Shown one piece after another: positions 1 through 8,754 of a DNA stretch of 64,000 nt. The position numbers were made by a program, and so were the translations under genes. The DNA lies in assembly GCF_014489495.1 (NCBI RefSeq), contig NZ_CP060780.1:2119001-2183000 (forward strand), in the 5' to 3' direction. Below the pieces are notes generated by a model. That model had not been told where the DNA came from and made no database searches. It saw only the letters and a list, made by a program, of their open reading frames with translations. Positions within the stretch are counted from its first letter, which is position 1, and each line of letters begins with the position of its first letter. Source of the stretch: Sphingomonas daechungensis. Its GTDB lineage: Bacteria; Pseudomonadota; Alphaproteobacteria; Sphingomonadales; Sphingomonadaceae.

Positions 1-1
1 A

Positions 2-133
2 CACGTCGAGCGCATCGAGGCGCGTCTTCGCGTGCTAGAGCAGATTGTGACCGACCGGGGCGTTGAGACGGCTGCCCAGATCGAGGCCCTGCGTGATGCG
101 CCGCGTCCGGAGATTGGAGAGAAAGTTCGATGA
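2..133 (+). CDS. C-terminal end of a small PspB/PspC-like coiled-coil protein (partial)
   Basis: The frame enters from the left edge and gives 43 residues before TGA at 131-133. They form a heptad-like stretch (VLEQIVTDRG, then AAQIEALRD) resembling the C-terminal coiled coil of the short membrane-anchored PspB/PspC-type envelope-stress proteins. The stop overlaps the ATG of the next gene (ATGA, 130-133), so the two are probably translationally coupled. The N-terminal membrane anchor, if any, lies outside the window, so the family is inferred. Confidence 0.55.
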   Translation, partial: HVERIEARLRVLEQIVTDRGVETAAQIEALRDAPRPEIGEKVR

Positions 134-372
134 ACAACCCCTTCGAGTTTGTTCTCATCATCATCGCGATGGTCTTCCTCTTCGCCTTGCTGAAGCGCCG
201 GATGGAGAACGGTGACGGCCGCGGCCAGGAGCCCGCCGAGGAAAGCCGGGAGAACGCTCGGCTTCGGGACGAGGTTTCGGAACTGAAGGAGCGCATCAAG
301 GTGCTCGAACGGATTACCGTTGAGAAGGAAAACAGCCTCTCGCGAGAGATCGAGGACCTTCGTAACCGGTAG
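130..372 (+). CDS. small membrane-anchored coiled-coil protein, PspB-like
   Basis: An 80-residue protein with one hydrophobic segment at residues 6-22 (FVLIIIAMVFLFALL), then basic residues KRR and a charged coiled coil (ENARLRDEVSELKERIKVLE) to the end. This is the layout of PspB-like bitopic inner-membrane proteins: N-terminal anchor and cytoplasmic coiled coil. Its tail (KVLERITVEKEN...IEDLR) parallels the tail of the partial gene just upstream (RVLEQIVTDRG...IEALR), so the two may be paralogues acting as a pair. A psp-type envelope-stress role is inferred from architecture only. Confidence 0.6.
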   Translation: MNNPFEFVLIIIAMVFLFALLKRRMENGDGRGQEPAEESRENARLRDEVSELKERIKVLERITVEKENSLSREIEDLRNR

Positions 373-410
373 TGGTAGAATGCGTTTCCGTCGCCTGCTA
401 GGCGACGACC

Positions 411-824
411 GTGACGGACCTCCCGCCGATTCAGGAAATTCTTGACGAATATGAGCTGCTCGATGGCGAGGATCGCTACCGGCTGCTGATCGACCTCGGC
501 CGCAAGCTGGAGCATATGCCCGACGCCCTGAAGACAGACGCGACCAAAGTCCGCGGCTGCTCGGCGAGCGTCTGGGTCTACCCAACGACGGCAGATGGAC
601 GACTGCACTTCCTCGCGGACAGCAACGCTGCCATCACCAAGGGAATCGTCGCGCTCGTCCTGTCCGCCGTTCAGGACAAGTCGGCCGAGGACGTCGCCAG
701 CATGGATGTCGCGCAAGCCCTCGCCCCATTCGAACTCAGCAAGCATCTCAGCGCCAGCCGGACGCAAGGCGTGCCCAACATGATCGCGCTAGTCCGCGAA
801 ACCGCTCAGCGGCTGGCGGCATGA
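411..824 (+). CDS. sufE: SufE family sulfur-acceptor protein
   Basis: 137 residues, the usual SufE length, starting at GTG. SufE takes persulfide sulfur from the cysteine desulfurase SufS on one conserved cysteine and passes it to the Fe-S assembly scaffold in the cytoplasm. The candidate acceptor is Cys50 in KVRGCSASVWV, the family signature position. No suf operon genes lie beside it; the next gene starts inside its stop (ATGA, 821-824), suggesting coupled translation. Complete and unbroken. Confidence 0.9.
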   Translation: MTDLPPIQEILDEYELLDGEDRYRLLIDLGRKLEHMPDALKTDATKVRGCSASVWVYPTTADGRLHFLADSNAAITKGIVALVLSAVQDKSAEDVASMDVAQALAPFELSKHLSASRTQGVPNMIALVRETAQRLAA

Positions 825-1267
825 GCAAGGCGGATTCGGCCGAAGCGGCGGCCCAGTTCGATCCGCGCCGCTTTGTGGAGCTGGCCCGCAAGGTCGGACA
901 CGGAAGCGCGTTGGAAATCGACTATCAGGACTCTGGTCCGGACTGGCTGGAGCTCGCGCTGCCCTGGCGGGAAGAGCTTGTCGGCGTTCCGGAGACGGGC
1001 GTGCTCGCTTCCGGTGCGATCGTCAGCCTGATCGATACGGCTAGCGGCGGTTCGGTGTGGATGAAACTTGGCCGCTTCGTGCCCATCGTCACGCTCGACC
1101 TTCGCCTCGATTATATGCGGCCGGCGCTCAAGGGCGAGACCGTCTTCGCCCGCTGCGAGTGCGTGAAGGTGACGCGGCAAGTCGCCTTCGTGCGTGGCGT
1201 CGCCCATGGCGGCGACCCGGCGCATCCGATCGCACAGAGCGCCGCGACCTTCATGGTCAGCCGCTAG
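821..1267 (+). CDS. PaaI-family hotdog-fold thioesterase
   Basis: 148 residues with the 4HBT/PaaI pattern: G-ASGAIVSLIDTASGGSV in the first half, the buried helix that carries the catalytic acid in PaaI-type enzymes, followed by LRLDYMRPAL and a strand-rich end. Likely hydrolyses an acyl-CoA; the substrate cannot be read from sequence. Its ATG overlaps the sufE stop. Its TAG stop lies within the CTAG at 1264-1267 that also holds the stop of the opposite-strand J-domain gene. Confidence 0.85.
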   Translation: MSKADSAEAAAQFDPRRFVELARKVGHGSALEIDYQDSGPDWLELALPWREELVGVPETGVLASGAIVSLIDTASGGSVWMKLGRFVPIVTLDLRLDYMRPALKGETVFARCECVKVTRQVAFVRGVAHGGDPAHPIAQSAATFMVSR

Positions 1268-1803
1268 GCGGCTTTCCCGGTCTTCCGCTCTTCCGCCTTG
1301 CGGAGAACCTCGTAGGCCGCCTGGACCTTTTGAAACTTGTCGGCGGCCTCCCTATTCCCCGCGTTCGTGTCCGGATGATGCTCCTTCGCCAGCCGACGAT
1401 AGGCGGATTTCACATCCTTGAACTCGGCATCTGGGTCGAGCTCCAGAACATCAAGCGCACGCATCTCGTCCCGGCTGCGCGTGCCATCGCCCGGGCCGGC
1501 CCACTGCCATTGAGCGGACTGGCGGAAGGCGGATGCGCCGGACTCCTCTTCCTTCGCGCGTCGAGCAGCCTCTTCCGGGCTGAGGCCGGCAAAGTAGTTC
1601 CAGTTCTTGTTATATTCGGCTGCGTGGGGCTCGCAGAAATACCAGCGGTCCTTGCTGTTGGGCGCCTTGGGCGCCGGCCGATCGCCGGCCTCGTTACAGC
1701 CCTCGCGGTCGCAGAGCCGAACCTTCGTCGCGCCCCGTGCGGTGGCGCCGTACGCGCGCCAGCGTGGAAATCCCCAGTCGTTCGATCTCTTCTGACCTAC
1801 CAT
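1264..1803 (-). CDS. J-domain (DnaJ-like) protein
   Basis: 179 residues from ATG at 1803. The frame stays open upstream through the palindrome and rnpB, but that extension is not protein-like, so the internal ATG is preferred. The N-terminal half has a possible zinc site (Cys31, Cys36, Cys57, His60: CDREGC and FCEPH). The C-terminal 65 residues are a J domain with the HPD motif at 143-145 (LAKEHHPDTN), which in this family stimulates Hsp70 ATPase activity. A J domain placed C-terminally after a Cys-rich region is common in alphaproteobacteria; the client is unknown. Confidence 0.85.
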   Translation of the reverse strand: MVGQKRSNDWGFPRWRAYGATARGATKVRLCDREGCNEAGDRPAPKAPNSKDRWYFCEPHAAEYNKNWNYFAGLSPEEAARRAKEEESGASAFRQSAQWQWAGPGDGTRSRDEMRALDVLELDPDAEFKDVKSAYRRLAKEHHPDTNAGNREAADKFQKVQAAYEVLRKAEERKTGKAA

Positions 1804-1830
1804 TCCGACCCCGATAAACGCTGAACGCGC

Positions 1831-1895
1831 CCCTGCGAAGGCAGGAGCCCAGTCGCTTTTCCAAAAAGAAGCACTGGCCCCCTGCCTGCGCAGGG
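1831..1895. repeat. large imperfect palindrome (REP-like) downstream of rnpB
   Basis: The left arm (CCCTGCGAAGGCAGG at 1831-1845, then CCCAGT) is mirrored by the right arm (ACTGG... then CCTGCCTGCGCAGGG to 1895), giving a hairpin of about 27 pairs with few mismatches around a loop rich in A and T. It lies in the 100-base gap between the 3' end of rnpB and the start of the J-domain gene. It could end rnpB transcription, but its shape and sequence resemble dispersed palindromes of sphingomonad genomes. I saw no second copy here. Confidence 0.6.
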
Positions 1896-1904
1896 AAACA
1901 GTAT

Positions 1905-2277
1905 TGCCAGAGGGCCTGTAAGCCGGGTTCTGTCCAGCGCATTGCTGCGCCTGTGCGGCCATTCCTCTAGGAGGCGGATTACTCCGCCCCTCAAGCAACC
2001 AACCCGGGCGACGAGCCGAAACAAGCTCATATGCCGCCCTATTCGGTCTTGCACCCGGTGGGGTTTTCCGTGCCGGTGACGTTGCCGCCCCGCGGTGCGC
2101 TCTTGCCGCACCCTTTCGACCTTACCCGCCCGAGAGCGAGCGGTATCCTTTCTGTGGCACTTTCCCTGAGCCTTGCCGAAGCAGGACCCGCCGGGCGTTA
2201 CCCGGCACCGTTGTTCCGTGGAGCCCGGACTTTCCTCGCCTTGCTTGCGCAAGCCGCGGCCGCCCGGCCTCTGGCAG
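1905..2277 (-). ncRNA. rnpB: RNase P RNA (bacterial class A)
   Basis: Read on the minus strand, the region contains the conserved elements of RNase P RNA: GAGGAAAGTCCGGGCT near the 5' end and ACAGAACCCGGCTTACAG near the 3' end. The ends pair (GCCAGAGGCC with GGCCCTCTGGC), matching helix P1. The span of about 373 nt fits a class A RNA. It is the catalytic subunit that removes 5' leaders from pre-tRNAs. End positions are set from the P1 pairing and are good to a few bases. Confidence 0.93.
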
Positions 2278-2282
2278 GGCTG

Positions 2283-2311
2283 CATATAGTGCCAAGCGGC
2301 TATTTGTTCGA
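2283..2311 (-). promoter_or_regulatory. candidate rnpB promoter
   Basis: On the minus strand, TATATG (2283-2288) sits about six bases before the inferred rnpB 5' end. Seventeen bases further upstream is TCGAAC (2306-2311), a weak -35 match. Position fits well; the -35 match is poor. The inferred stop of the upstream cupin gene (2300-2302) lies inside the spacer. Confidence 0.4.
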
Positions 2312-2769
2312 GTCAGTCGCCGATTGGGGATCTTCGTTCCGAGGAGGACCAGGCGTTCGCCGGTAATCCCGAACCAATGCGGCGTGCCCGCAGGGATTAG
2401 TACGACGTCGCCAGGTTTCAGCGCCCGCGTCTCTCCTCCCTCGATTTCGCTCCCCTCGAGCAAGGTCGGGTTGGTCGTGACCGGATCGACAAGCCGTCCG
2501 CCGGAGATCATGGTTCCGCTCCCGGCAACGACCGTGAAATACTCCGCCTGGTCGGGGTGAACCGCAGGCTTTGCCGGCTTTCGCCAATATTCGAGAGCGG
2601 CGACGACTTCGCCGTTCCGTACCAACGGCTTCCACATGAAGCCCTGGTCCGCTGTCATCGACGTGCGCATCGCTTCGACCTGTGCGGTCACATCATCCGC
2701 GGACGCAAAAGCAGTCGGACCTGCGGCGGCCTGCGCGAGGAGAGCAGCTGAAAGTAACGCAAGGATCAT
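2300..2769 (-). CDS. secreted cupin-domain protein (one frameshift near the end)
   Basis: About 156 residues: a signal peptide (ILALLSAALLAQAAAG), then a single cupin barrel with EYFTVVAGSGTMISGG, GETRALKPGDVVLIPAG and TPHWFGI, the two conserved cupin motifs that normally bind a metal. As written, the frame runs past the barrel straight through rnpB, which is not credible. One extra C in the run at 2326-2329 gives the ending TDSNK and a TAG at 2300-2302, just before rnpB. Probable periplasmic location; ligand or reaction unknown. Confidence 0.75.
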
Positions 2770-2794
2770 AGCTCAAAACTCTGACGGAGGTTCG

Positions 2795-3481
2795 TCACTG
2801 CGGCCTCGGCAGCAGCAACGACAGGAGTTTCGCGCGGCATTCGCCGTCGACGATCCCGTCGATCAAGTCCGGCCGGTAACGCCGCTGGAATGCGATCACC
2901 GCCTTCTGCTCGTCCGTGACGTCGTAGCCGAACCGCTCAAGCGCGAGGAGGAAGGCGGCGTCGGTCCAGAAGGGATCGATCAGGTCGCGGGTCGGGCTCG
3001 GCAAGGCCAGGCGATACCGTGCGAGTGCCTCCCACGGAAATAGCTCGCCCGGGTCTTCCTTCCGGGCGGGAGCAACATCGGAATGACCGACGATGTTGCC
3101 GCGCCCGATGCCGTGGCGATCCTTGATGTCGGCGAGCAATGGAATGAGCGACGCCATCTGCTCATCCGGAAAGTTGCGGTACCCGAATTCGTGGCCCGGA
3201 TTGACCAGCTCGATGCCCACGCTCGCGCTGTTCACGTCGGAAATGCCGCGCCAGCGGGACTTGCCGGCGTGCCAGGCGCGTTTCTCCTCATCGACCAGGC
3301 GATAGATGACCCCATCTTCGTCGATCAGGTAGTGACAGGAGACCTTGGCCTCCGGAGAGGTCAGGCGGTTCAGAGCGCCTTCGGCGTCCGGCATTCCGGT
3401 GTAATGGAGAACGATCATCGAGACCGGCATCATGCGGTCGTCGAAGTTCGGCGACGGCCTGTCGATCATGTCGAGGTCCAT
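2795..3481 (-). CDS. N-acetylmuramoyl-L-alanine amidase (AmiD/Amidase_2 type)
   Basis: Amidase_2 domain with the zinc-ligand pattern: MIVLHYTGM (first His), then AWHAGKS, and NIVGHSDVAPARKEDPG near the end of the domain. The C-terminal 70 residues (FGYDVTDEQKAVIAFQRRY) look like a peptidoglycan-binding domain. The enzyme cleaves the amide bond between MurNAc and the stem peptide during wall turnover. The start could be 3469 (MIDRPSP), 3481 or 3502; no ribosome-binding site decides. No signal peptide is visible from any of these starts. Confidence 0.85.
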   Translation of the reverse strand: MDLDMIDRPSPNFDDRMMPVSMIVLHYTGMPDAEGALNRLTSPEAKVSCHYLIDEDGVIYRLVDEEKRAWHAGKSRWRGISDVNSASVGIELVNPGHEFGYRNFPDEQMASLIPLLADIKDRHGIGRGNIVGHSDVAPARKEDPGELFPWEALARYRLALPSPTRDLIDPFWTDAAFLLALERFGYDVTDEQKAVIAFQRRYRPDLIDGIVDGECRAKLLSLLLPRPQ

Positions 3482-3522
3482 CCACGCAAAGGCGCACAGC
3501 ATTGGGGGCTAGGTCAAGCCCT

Positions 3523-4380
3523 TCAGGCTTGCGCGGCCATTCGGCGATCGTCGTTCTTGCGATGGTCCAGCCGATAGAGACCGCGCACCTTGGTGTCGGA
3601 AACCAACTTCTTCGTCTGGCCGATGACCGTTTCGCCAGCGCCCAGCATCAGCCAGCCGTCCTCGGCCATCGCGGACGACAGTCGATCGAATGCCTGGGCC
3701 TTCTTCTCCGAGCAGAGATAGAGCAGGACATTGCGGCAGAGGATGATGTCGAACCCTCCCGCCGGCTGGGGCGGCAGGTCGAGCAGGTTGTGCACCTGGA
3801 ACCTAACGTTCCGGCGAAGCGGCTCGATGATCCGCCAGCCATCGCCGCCTTCCTCAAACCAGCGCACGGTCTGGGTGATCGCGAGACCGCGCTGCACCTC
3901 GAACTGCGAATAAACCCCAGCGCGAGCGCGATCGATGACGCAACTCGAAACGTCCGTGCCGAGAATATCTACGGTCCAGCCGCGCCATTTGTCGGCCTCG
4001 TCGGCGAACATCATCGCCAGTGAATAGGCTTCCTGCCCAGTGGAACAGCCCGCCGACCAGATCCGCAGCCTCTTCTTCGATGCACGCTTTGCCGCGAGCG
4101 CCGGCAATGCGTGCCTGGCGAGCGTGTCGAAGGGCGTCCGGTCGCGGAAGAAATAGGTCTCGTTGTTCAGAAGCGCCTCGACCACTTGGCTCGACAGGCC
4201 GGGCTCCTTGCCCATGACCAGGATCGTGATGAGTTCGTCGAGTGTCGCGATGCTGCGCTCTCGAAGCAATGCGGAGAGCGCCGTCTCGATCCGCCAGCGA
4301 CGGCTCATGGTGAGCTGTTGGCCGGTACGCGCCTCCAGCAAGCCGGCAAGGATCCGGCTGGAACTATCGCTTATCTGCAA
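3523..4380 (-). CDS. cheR: chemotaxis protein methyltransferase CheR
   Basis: 285 residues, a typical CheR. It methylates glutamates on chemoreceptors using S-adenosylmethionine. Visible are the N-terminal helical domain, NETYFFRD (73-80) at the start of the catalytic domain, the SAM-binding SAGCSTGQEAYS (109-120), and DIILCRNVLLYL near the end. It is the last gene of the minus-strand che operon and begins (TTG) inside the cheB stop. Complete. Confidence 0.93.
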   Translation of the reverse strand: MQISDSSSRILAGLLEARTGQQLTMSRRWRIETALSALLRERSIATLDELITILVMGKEPGLSSQVVEALLNNETYFFRDRTPFDTLARHALPALAAKRASKKRLRIWSAGCSTGQEAYSLAMMFADEADKWRGWTVDILGTDVSSCVIDRARAGVYSQFEVQRGLAITQTVRWFEEGGDGWRIIEPLRRNVRFQVHNLLDLPPQPAGGFDIILCRNVLLYLCSEKKAQAFDRLSSAMAEDGWLMLGAGETVIGQTKKLVSDTKVRGLYRLDHRKNDDRRMAAQA

Positions 4381-5477
4381 GCACTGTCTCCCACACGCGA
4401 CGCAACACGGCGAGCAAGCTTATCCGGTGGCATGATGGCGCACGCGAGGCCGGCCTCGAGGATGGCGCGCGGCATGCCCCAGACGGCGCAACTAGCCTCG
4501 TCCTGGGCGAGAACCGAGCCGCCGGCCGCGACCAACTTGGCCGCTCCAAGCGCCCCATCGCGGCCCATGCCCGTCAGCACCACACCGGCGGCGCCGTTCC
4601 CGAAGTAAGTGCTGATCGATTCAAACATTGGATCCAGGGAGGGCATGCACCCGGTGGACGATGCGCTTCGATCCAGATGAGCGACTGGTCCATCCAGCCC
4701 TTGCTCGACCAGCAAGTGGGCATCACCCGGCGCGATCAGAACGCGATCGGGAAGAAGAGCCATGCCGTCTTCCGCAACCAGCGTTTCGCGCTTTGCGGCG
4801 ATGCCGAGCTGGCGAGCAAATACCGGCATGAAGGGCGCCGGAAGATGCTGCGTGACCAAAATCGGAATGCCGATCCGCCGCGGCAGAGTCTCAAAGAAGC
4901 TGTTGAGTGCGTGAATGCCGCCGGTCGAGGCACCAATGGCGAGCACTTCGATCGGATCGTTCGACATTGCACGGAGCGGCGCGTGAACGATCTTGCTAAC
5001 TGGAGCGACGGACCGCCGCTGGTCGTCTGCATAGCCGAGTGCCTTCAGCCGCGAGATCAGGACTTCCGAAAAGCGCCCATTGAATCGGCCGGTTCCCGGC
5101 TTCGGAAGTGCGTCGGCTGCTCCAAGCGCGAGTGCTGCGACCGTCTCCTCGGCGCCCTCTTCGGCCATCGAGGATACGATCATAATGTGCGCGCCGCTGG
5201 CGTTGTCGAGAATGCGTGGGATCGAGCGCAATCCGCCTGCCCCGGGCATTTCCAGATCGAGGAGAATGGTGTCGACGCGGACGGCTTGCAGCGCATCGAT
5301 CGCGTCTTCCGCGGTTCCAGCCACCGCCGCGAGCTCGAACGAGCCGTCGCTTTCGACCATACGGGACAACACCGACCGTGCGACCATGCTGTCGTCCACG
5401 ATCATCAGGCGGATCCGGCGCTTCCTGACTGGCGGGACCTGCTGACGATCCCGCGAACTGGCGACCGCCCGCTCCAC
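4371..5477 (-). CDS. cheB: chemotaxis response regulator, protein-glutamate methylesterase CheB
   Basis: 368 residues, GTG start. The N-terminal receiver domain has acidic residues D28 and D29 (IVDDS) and phosphoacceptor D74 (LLDLEMP). The C-terminal methylesterase domain has the catalytic triad Ser184 (GASTGG), His211 (TQHLPAPF) and Asp307 (GMGRDG). It removes the methyl groups CheR adds, giving adaptation. It follows cheY by 10 bases and overlaps the cheR start. Intact. Confidence 0.95.
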   Translation of the reverse strand: MERAVASSRDRQQVPPVRKRRIRLMIVDDSMVARSVLSRMVESDGSFELAAVAGTAEDAIDALQAVRVDTILLDLEMPGAGGLRSIPRILDNASGAHIMIVSSMAEEGAEETVAALALGAADALPKPGTGRFNGRFSEVLISRLKALGYADDQRRSVAPVSKIVHAPLRAMSNDPIEVLAIGASTGGIHALNSFFETLPRRIGIPILVTQHLPAPFMPVFARQLGIAAKRETLVAEDGMALLPDRVLIAPGDAHLLVEQGLDGPVAHLDRSASSTGCMPSLDPMFESISTYFGNGAAGVVLTGMGRDGALGAAKLVAAGGSVLAQDEASCAVWGMPRAILEAGLACAIMPPDKLARRVASRVGDSACR

Positions 5478-5487
5478 GGTGCGGGCC

Positions 5488-5853
5488 TTAGGCTACGCCG
5501 ACGAGCTGAAGCTTGATGTGCAGCGTCTCTCGGTCGAAGGGCTTCATCACATATTCGTCTGCGCCGGCTTCCAGGGCAGCACGGATGTGCGCCATGTCGT
5601 TCTCGGTCGTGCAGAAGACGACCTTGGGCTGGTCGTCGTGCCCGCGCTGGCGAAGCAGGCGCAGGAACTCCATTCCGCTCATCACCGGCATGTTCCAGTC
5701 GAGCAAGACCACGTCCGGCATCTTCTCTTCGCAGCGAGAAAGGGCTTCGCGTCCGTCGCCAGCCTCATCAACCTCGAAATTCAGGGTTTCGAGAATGTGC
5801 CTTGCGACTTTGCGAATGACCTTCGAGTCATCGACGATCAAACAGCTCTTCAT
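5488..5853 (-). CDS. cheY: CheY-type single-domain response regulator
   Basis: 121 residues if started at MKSCLIVDDS (ATG at 5853); a longer start at 5871 adds six residues without family support. Receiver hallmarks: D8 and D9 (VDDS), phosphoacceptor D52 (LLDWNMP), T83 (CTTEND) and K104 (MKPFD). It takes phosphate from CheA and signals to the flagellar motor. Position inside the che operon supports CheY over a generic regulator. Confidence 0.9.
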   Translation of the reverse strand: MKSCLIVDDSKVIRKVARHILETLNFEVDEAGDGREALSRCEEKMPDVVLLDWNMPVMSGMEFLRLLRQRGHDDQPKVVFCTTENDMAHIRAALEAGADEYVMKPFDRETLHIKLQLVGVA

Positions 5854-5916
5854 ACAACAAACACTTCCCACTGCGGCTTTCGCGAGATGACTTAAACGCT
5901 AACGGTAACGAAGAGC

Positions 5917-6354
5917 TTAAGCAGCTTGCCGCTCGGCGCCGCCGACCAGTGCGGCGATGTCGATCAGCAACCTCGGCCCTTCTTCGGTATCGACCATTCC
6001 CTGTGACACGCGCTCCCAGCCGGCTCCCATGGCTGCTCGAACAGCCACCGGCTCAGAGAGCGCCTCGACCACGTCTTCGACGAGATCGACTATGAGCGCG
6101 TAATGATGGCCGTCGAGCTCGACGACCGCCGCTTCGCGAATGCCGTCCGAGCAGTCGGTATGGCCCAGTTCCAGCGAGCGCATGCAGTCGATCACCGTCA
6201 ACACTCGGCTTCGAAGCGCCGAAAGACCTGCGACATGCGGCGCGGCCCGGGGGACGGGGATCAACGTGTCCAGCTCCACCACGGACTCGACGGAGGCCGC
6301 AGGAAGAGCGACGCGTTCGCCAGCGATGGTCACGATCAGCAGAAGCTCCGACAT
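5917..6354 (-). CDS. cheW: CheW-like chemotaxis adaptor
   Basis: 145 residues of one CheW domain (start MSELLLIVTIAGERVALPA; VVELDTLIPVPRAAPHVAGL; end GPRLLIDIAAL). CheW bridges chemoreceptors and CheA in the signalling array. Its ATG overlaps the cheA stop (TGATG), so translation is probably coupled. A 63-base gap separates it from cheY. Intact. Confidence 0.92.
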   Translation of the reverse strand: MSELLLIVTIAGERVALPAASVESVVELDTLIPVPRAAPHVAGLSALRSRVLTVIDCMRSLELGHTDCSDGIREAAVVELDGHHYALIVDLVEDVVEALSEPVAVRAAMGAGWERVSQGMVDTEEGPRLLIDIAALVGGAERQAA

Positions 6355-8681
6355 CAGCGTTTCCCTGCGCCGGCCGATTTCAGCGCCATCAGAAGCGCCG
6401 CGCGGTCGTAGCGATAAATGGTTTCGTCCTTCGACGATGCCGGCTCGGGTTCGGCACGAAGGCGGATTGTGCGAGCCGCGGAGCCTGCCTCAGAAGCGTC
6501 GGCTAGGATCGCGAGGTGCGCTTCGACCTCGTCGAGCTCGGAAACCACACGGTAGCCGGCGGCTTCAACGATCGGACGAAGCATGTTCTGCATCCAGGGA
6601 TCGTCCGAGGGCAGCCGGCAGACGAGCTGTTCGGATGGCTGGACTGCGGATGCGGCGATGTTGGCGAATAGCCAGTGCGGGTCGATCAACTCTGCCGGCT
6701 CGCCGGACACAAGGGTGACACCGGATACCTCGCCCGGCGATGCAGCCTGTATGACGTCATTGCCGACCACCGACAGATCGATGACCTCCTGGAAGGCGTA
6801 GCCGATCTCGCGCGAGCCGTCGTTCAAGCGGAAGAGGCGGACCTTCTCGCTTGGCAGTTCGCCGTTCACGCCCGACAGCGGAAGGATCGTCTCGCCGAGC
6901 TGCACTCGCAATTCCCCGGCTCCGGGCCGAATGGCGCTGGCGGGCACTTCCTCGATCCGGTCGACAACCGCGAGGCGCATGGCTCGACGGCCTCCATCGA
7001 GCCCGCGGAAGAGGAGAACAGGCGTTTCCGCGTCGATCGGCGCGGCCGGAGCCTCGACGATACGCGCGGCACGGTCGTGGACTTCGAGTTTCACGCCCCC
7101 ACCTGGGCGATGCCGGCAGGGTCGAAGAGAAGAATGGGGCTACCGTCATCCGCAAGGGTTGTGCCGGCGTAGAGGCCAGTCGCCATCACTGCAGGAGCGG
7201 CAGGCTTCACGACCAGCTCTTCATGATCGTGGATGCGATCGACGGCCAAGGCATAGACGTCGGCGCCGGCCGGCCGGAGCACGACGAGCGAGCGCTCATG
7301 CTCGGGATATCGCTTTCGAGGCCGAGGACATCGGAGAGGGCGATCTCCGGCACGCGGCGTCCGCGGATGGTGGCGACCCCTGCCCCGCCAAGCTTCTCGA
7401 GGACGACGCTTTCGCCATTCGCGCGGACGATTTCGTCGATTGCCGAGCGCGGAATCGCGAAGTTCTGACCGGCGACGGACACCGTGAGGGCCGGGATGAT
7501 CGTGAGCGTCAATGGGACGCGCAAAGTCATGCGCGTGCCCACCCGACGGTGCTGTCGACTTCGACGATGCCGCCAATGCGCTCGATGTTCGAACGGACGA
7601 CGTCCATGCCCACGCCGCGCCCCGAGATCGCTGTCACTTGCTTGGCGGTCGAAAGACCCGCCTCGAAAATGAGAGAAAGCTGTTCGCGATGGCTGAGATC
7701 GGCCGCTTCGGCCTTCTCGATGACGCCTGCCGCGATTGCTTTCTCGACGAGCTTCTTGCCATTGATCCCGCGGCCGTCGTCCTGGATGTCGATGAGGATC
7801 TGGTTTCCGGACTGGCGTGCAGACACCGACAGGATGCCGATTTCCCGCTTGCCTGCCTTGAGGCGTTCCGCAGGTGTTTCGATGCCGTGATCCACGGCGT
7901 TGCGGATGATGTGGGTCAGCGGGTCACGGATCATCTCGATCATCTCGCGATCGAGCTCGACGTCACCACCCTCGATATCGACCAAGACCTGCTTGTTGAG
8001 TTCGGCCGACAGGTCGCGGACCATGCGCGGCAAGGCCACGAACAGGTTCTCGATCCGCTGCATACGGGTGCGGGTGATAGCGTCCCGCATCTCGGCGATG
8101 ATCGAAGACAGGCGTTCGAAAGCTCCGTCGACAGCGACTTCGCTAGTGGTTTCCCGCAGCCGGCGTGCAAGTTCATTGCGGGCGAGCACCATGTCGGAGA
8201 CACCGCTCATTAGGCGATCAAGCAACTCCACCGAAAGCCGGATCGTGCGCGGCGCTGAGGCCTTGCTCTGGGCCTCCGCAACTGTCGCAGCGACTGGAGC
8301 AGTCGTGACTTCGGCCCGCTCTTGAAGAGCGAGGATGAGTGACGTGTCGTCACCCTCCGGCAGCTTCTCACCAGCGTCCAGGGTGGCGATCATTTCGGCA
8401 ATCTTGTCGATGATCGCCAAGACCGCGCTGACCAGTGCAGGGTCGGCGTGACGGCGGCCGGCTCGGACTTCGGCAAGCGCATCCTCTGCGGCATGGTTCA
8501 GCGCCTCGAGCCGCGGGAAGTCGAAGAAGCCGCAATTGCCTTTGACGGTGTGAACGAAGCGAAAGATGGAATCGAGACGCGCACGATCGTCAGGCGAGGC
8601 CTCCCAGGCGACGATCTCTCCGCCCAGCGCCTCAAGCATTTCCCGGCATTCGGCAATGAATTCGGAAATCAGATCGTCCAT
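6354..8681 (-). CDS. cheA: chemotaxis histidine kinase CheA with extra C-terminal domains (three frameshifts)
   Basis: About 775 residues once three one-base gaps are closed, at G/C runs 7542-7544, 7314-7316 and 7096-7100. Domains in order: HPt with phospho-His44 (FRFVHTVKGNCGFF); a short linker with no obvious P2 domain; dimerisation helices (RLMSGVSDMVLARNELARRL); ATPase with HIIRNAVDHGIE and DDGRG; a CheW-like domain (from LTIIPALTVSVAGQNF); then 245 further residues with a second CheW-like module (PVLLFRGLDGGRRAMRLAVV) and a tail resembling a degenerate receiver. The enzyme phosphorylates CheY and CheB. Confidence 0.9.
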
Positions 8682-8754
8682 CGCAACGCGGTCCCGCCCC
8701 TCTCGGGCCGCTTATGACGATCAGGAGTTAATGCGCCGTTAGCCCTGATGCTTC

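Noticed and set aside
2122-2299. Cupin protein extended through RNase P RNA
   Set aside because: The extension encodes rnpB core sequence; a one-base repair gives a natural stop at 2300-2302.
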